Source: Thermoanaerobaculia bacterium
GTDB lineage: Bacteria; Acidobacteriota; Thermoanaerobaculia; Gp7-AA8
NCBI GenBank assembly: GCA_023700825.1
Contig: JAMPYE010000036.1
Location: forward strand, 1 to 15,759
Length of the DNA stretch: 15,759 nucleotides
Direction of reading: 5' to 3'
The position numbers and the translations under genes were made by a program. The notes beneath the pieces are model-generated. The model saw only the letters and a program-made list of their open reading frames with translations, did not search any database and was not told the origin of the DNA. Of this stretch, positions 13,481 to 15,759 are shown in pieces. The first letter of the stretch is position 1, and each line of letters opens with the position of its first letter.

Positions 13481-14494
13481 TCAGACTCGGTAGTACCCGC
13501 GATACCACTCCACGAAGCGGCCGATGCCTTCGTCGATGGTCGTCGCGGGGCTGAAGCCGACGTCGGCCATCAGGTCGGCGACGTCGGCCCAGGTCGCCGG
13601 CACGTCGCCCGGCTGGATCGGCAGGAGATTGATCTTCGCTTTCACGCCGAGTTTCTTCTCGAGGACGGCGATGAACTCCAGAAGCTCGACCGGCGAGTGA
13701 TTCCCGATGTTGTAGATCCGGTACGGCGCAGCGCTCGTGCCGGGGTCGGGATCGTCGGCGCGCCAGGCAGGGTTAGGCGTCGCCGGCTTGTCGAGCGTCC
13801 GGACGACCCCCTCGACGATGTCGTCGACGTAGGTGAAGTCACGACGCATCATGCCGCGGTTGTAAACGTCGATCGGCTGCCCGCCGAGGATCGCCTTCGT
13901 GAAGAGGAAGAGCGCCATGTCGGGCCGTCCCCATGGGCCGTAGACCGTGAAGAAGCGGAGGCCGGTCGTCGGGATCACAAAGAGATGGCTGTAGGTGTGC
14001 GCCATCAGCTCGTTCGCCTTCTTGCTCGCGGCGTAGAGGCTCACGGGATGATCGACGTTGTCGTGCACCGAGAACGGCATCTTCGTGTTTGCGCCGTAGA
14101 CCGAGCTCGACGACGCGTAGACGAGGTGCTCGACGGGGTTGTGGCGGCAACCCTCGAGGATGTTTGTGAACCCGAGCAGGTTGGCCTGGACGTACGCGTA
14201 GGGATTCTTCAGCGAGTAGCGGACGCCCGCCTGCGCTGCGAGATTCACGACCGCCGCGGGCCGCACGTCGGAGAAGAGCGCGGCGATCGCGTCGGTGTCT
14301 GCGATGTCGAGCTTTCGGAAGGTGAAGCCGTCGCGCCCCTCGAGCTGCCGGAGCCGCGCCTCCTTGAGCCCGACGTCGTAGTAGTCGTTCAGGTTGTCGA
14401 CACCGATCACCTCGTCGCCGCGCTCGAGCAGCCGCCGCGAGAGGTGATAACCGATGAATCCGGCCGCGCCGGTGACGAGGATCCGCTTGCTCAT
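13481..14494 (-). CDS. UDP-glucuronate 4-epimerase-type NAD-dependent epimerase
   Basis: A 337-residue extended SDR enzyme predicted to interconvert UDP-glucuronate and UDP-galacturonate in the cytoplasm for surface polysaccharide. It has the Rossmann motif VTGAAGFIGYHL (G9, G12, G15) and NLNDYYDVGLKEARL at about 34-48, a hallmark of the LpsL/CapI/GAE group. AAQAGVRYSLKNPYAY, YASSSSVYG (S129/S130), LYAASKKANE (Y154, K158) and RFFTVYGPWGRPDMALF follow, then RDFTYVDDIVEGV. The length is normal for the family. ATG 14494 has a strong GGAGG Shine-Dalgarno (minus strand, 14504-14500). It is transcribed alone, divergent from the flippase gene, with a TGTAAC-like -10 candidate on the minus strand near 14524 but no good -35. 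UDP-glucose 4-epimerase is the less likely alternative. Confidence 0.92.
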   Translation of the reverse strand: MSKRILVTGAAGFIGYHLSRRLLERGDEVIGVDNLNDYYDVGLKEARLRQLEGRDGFTFRKLDIADTDAIAALFSDVRPAAVVNLAAQAGVRYSLKNPYAYVQANLLGFTNILEGCRHNPVEHLVYASSSSVYGANTKMPFSVHDNVDHPVSLYAASKKANELMAHTYSHLFVIPTTGLRFFTVYGPWGRPDMALFLFTKAILGGQPIDVYNRGMMRRDFTYVDDIVEGVVRTLDKPATPNPAWRADDPDPGTSAAPYRIYNIGNHSPVELLEFIAVLEKKLGVKAKINLLPIQPGDVPATWADVADLMADVGFSPATTIDEGIGRFVEWYRGYYRV

Positions 14495-14499
14495 GGAAA

Positions 14500-14504
14500 C
14501 CTCC
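14500..14504 (-). promoter_or_regulatory. Shine-Dalgarno of the epimerase gene
   Basis: Minus-strand GGAGG, five bases before ATG 14494, fixes this start. It is one of only two full GGAGG sites seen before genes in the window; most other genes here rely on stop/start overlap. Confidence 0.75.
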
Positions 14505-14617
14505 AGAAAGGCGGCGGAATGTTACACCAGGATCCGCCCCGTCCGATCCACCCGGGCGTCGCCGTCGAACGCGCCCCGACGGCTTCGCCCCGGCATTCAC
14601 CCAACTTCAACGCGGGA

Positions 14618-14646
14618 CTGACAACGAGTTCGCTTGCCATCATAAT
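14618..14646 (+). promoter_or_regulatory. candidate sigma70-type promoter of the MurJ-family flippase gene
   Basis: CTGACA (14618-14623) and CATAAT (14641-14646) are separated by exactly 17 bases, and each differs from consensus (TTGACA, TATAAT) at one position. The predicted start near 14653 favours translation from GTG 14701 (leader about 48 bases) over the in-frame TTG at 14659. It is the best promoter match in the window. Confidence 0.6.
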
Positions 14647-14700
14647 CATCAGCCGGCCTTGATCGATCCATCCACCAGCAGTGACAGTGGCGCGGCGCGC

Positions 14701-15759
14701 GTGCGCGGACCCGTCCGGCGCATCTTCCTCGCGATCCTCACCATCGGCAGCGTGACGCTCTTCGTCAAGCTCGTTGCCACGGGCAAAGAGCTCTACGTCG
14801 CGTCCCTCTTTGGCGTGAGCGACGCGCTCGACGCGTTTCTCATCGCCTTCATGCTCCCGTCGTTCTCGATCGCCGTTCTCGGGAGCGCATTCCAGTCGGC
14901 GTTCGTACCGGCCTGGGTGCAGGCGCGAGAGCGGGATGGCGTCGATACGGCGAACCGCCTGACCTCGAACGCCACCGCGCTAAGCGCCGGAATGCTGGTC
15001 GCCTTCACGCTTCTGCTCGGATTCTGCTTTCCGCTGCTGGAGCCGCTCGTCGCGTCTGGCTTTTCTCCGGCGAAGCTCGAGCTCACGAGAAGGCTCTTCT
15101 ACTGGCTCCTTCCCGTCATCGCGGCCGGCGGCATCGCCAGCCTGTGGGGCTCGGTGCTCAACGCAGGCGAGCGGTTCGTCCTGGTAGGACTGATCCCGCT
15201 CGCGACGCCGGTGGCGGTGATCGGCCTGCTCGTCGCGCGCCCGGAGACGGATCCCATGATCCTAGTCTCCGGAACGGTCGCCGGCTCGGTGATCGAGCTG
15301 ATGCTGCTCGCGATCACCCTTCGCCGGCACGGCATTCCGGTCCTGCCACGCTGGCACGGCCTCGACGAACCGACCCGCGCCGTGGTGCGACAGTATCTCC
15401 CGATGGTCGCGGGCTCCCTGCTCATGGCCACCACCACGGTCGTCGACCAGTCGATGGCGGCGATGCTCGGCCCCGGCGCCGTCTCCGCGCTGAGCTACGG
15501 GAACAAGATCGTCGGCTTCGTCATCGGCATCGCCGCGGTGGCGATCGGCACAGCCGTGCTTCCCTCGTTCTCGGCGATGGTGTCGCGTGCCGAGTGGTCC
15601 CAGGTTCGCAGGACGCTGCGCTTCTACTCCCTGGTGATCGCCGGATGCACGGTCCCGCTCACGATCGGGCTCGCCCTGTTCTCGGAAGAAATCGTGAGGA
15701 TTCTCTTCGAACGCGGCGCGTTCACTGCCGCGGACACGGCTCTCGTGGGAGCGGTGCAA
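14701..15759 (+). CDS. MurJ/MviN-family lipid-linked sugar flippase (C-terminus cut by window edge)
   Basis: A multi-spanning inner-membrane protein of the MOP exporter superfamily. The 353 codons present run open to the last base; family members are usually just over 500 residues, so about two thirds is here. MurJ-type signatures are visible: LVATGKELYVASLFGVSDAL near the N-terminus followed by DAFLIAFMLPSFS, SAFQSAFVPAWVQ, LNAGERFVL, SYGNKIVGFVIGIA, AVLPSFSAMVSR and RILFERGAFTAADTALVG. At least eight hydrophobic helices are present. MurJ flips lipid II for murein synthesis, but members lying in polysaccharide clusters may instead flip lipid-linked O-unit oligosaccharides, and the surrounding genes make that plausible here. 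GTG 14701 is chosen as start from the promoter position; TTG 14659 is an alternative adding 14 residues rich in Ser and Asp. No clear Shine-Dalgarno is seen before either. Confidence 0.9.
   Translation, partial: MRGPVRRIFLAILTIGSVTLFVKLVATGKELYVASLFGVSDALDAFLIAFMLPSFSIAVLGSAFQSAFVPAWVQARERDGVDTANRLTSNATALSAGMLVAFTLLLGFCFPLLEPLVASGFSPAKLELTRRLFYWLLPVIAAGGIASLWGSVLNAGERFVLVGLIPLATPVAVIGLLVARPETDPMILVSGTVAGSVIELMLLAITLRRHGIPVLPRWHGLDEPTRAVVRQYLPMVAGSLLMATTTVVDQSMAAMLGPGAVSALSYGNKIVGFVIGIAAVAIGTAVLPSFSAMVSRAEWSQVRRTLRFYSLVIAGCTVPLTIGLALFSEEIVRILFERGAFTAADTALVGAVQ

Overview
The window is high-GC (roughly two thirds G+C) bacterial chromosomal DNA with dense gene packing and many start/stop overlaps. 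The gene content points to a diderm (Gram-negative-type) bacterium: an O-antigen-ligase-type protein, a WecA-like initiating transferase, a periplasmic N-acetylmuramoyl-L-alanine amidase and GatCA for indirect tRNA amidation. The style (RodZ-like HTH protein, J-domain/TPR protein, helical-repeat proteins of unknown function, occasional selenoproteins) fits Acidobacteriota or a neighbouring phylum, but the phylum is an inference. No rRNA, tRNA, CRISPR array, transposase or integrase is visible.

Region 1 (1-7720, all on the minus strand) is a run of nine closely spaced genes. In transcription order they are: helical-repeat protein of unknown function, RodZ-like membrane HTH protein, second helical-repeat protein, J-domain/TPR protein, PP2C-type phosphatase, SelW-like selenoprotein, gatC, gatA, and an amidase with LysM-like modules cut by the window edge. 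Several junctions overlap by 4-8 bases, so at least the first six genes look co-transcribed. The amidase has a good candidate promoter of its own in the 61-base gap after gatA. The selenoprotein (3303-3530) is the most notable item: its frame is interrupted by an in-frame TGA at codon 11, inside a CxxU redox motif, and a small SECIS-like hairpin follows at the expected distance. Ordinary gene calling would miss it.

Region 2 (7762-15759) is a surface-polysaccharide locus. It holds a multi-spanning O-antigen-ligase/polymerase-type protein with C-terminal TPRs (+). A translationally coupled minus-strand trio follows: a GT4 glycosyltransferase, a UDP-4-ketosugar reductase/epimerase and a WecA-type sugar-phosphate transferase. 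Then come a small double-zinc-ribbon protein (+), a UDP-glucuronate 4-epimerase-type enzyme (-), and a MurJ-family flippase (+) that runs off the right edge. Together these supply precursor synthesis, lipid-carrier initiation, elongation, flipping and ligation/polymerisation for a lipid-linked glycan.

The convergent gap 13233-13480 carries a large imperfect inverted repeat whose arms are each built from five phased 7-base units around a CCGCG/CGCGG hairpin. No gene-free stretch exceeds 300 bases.
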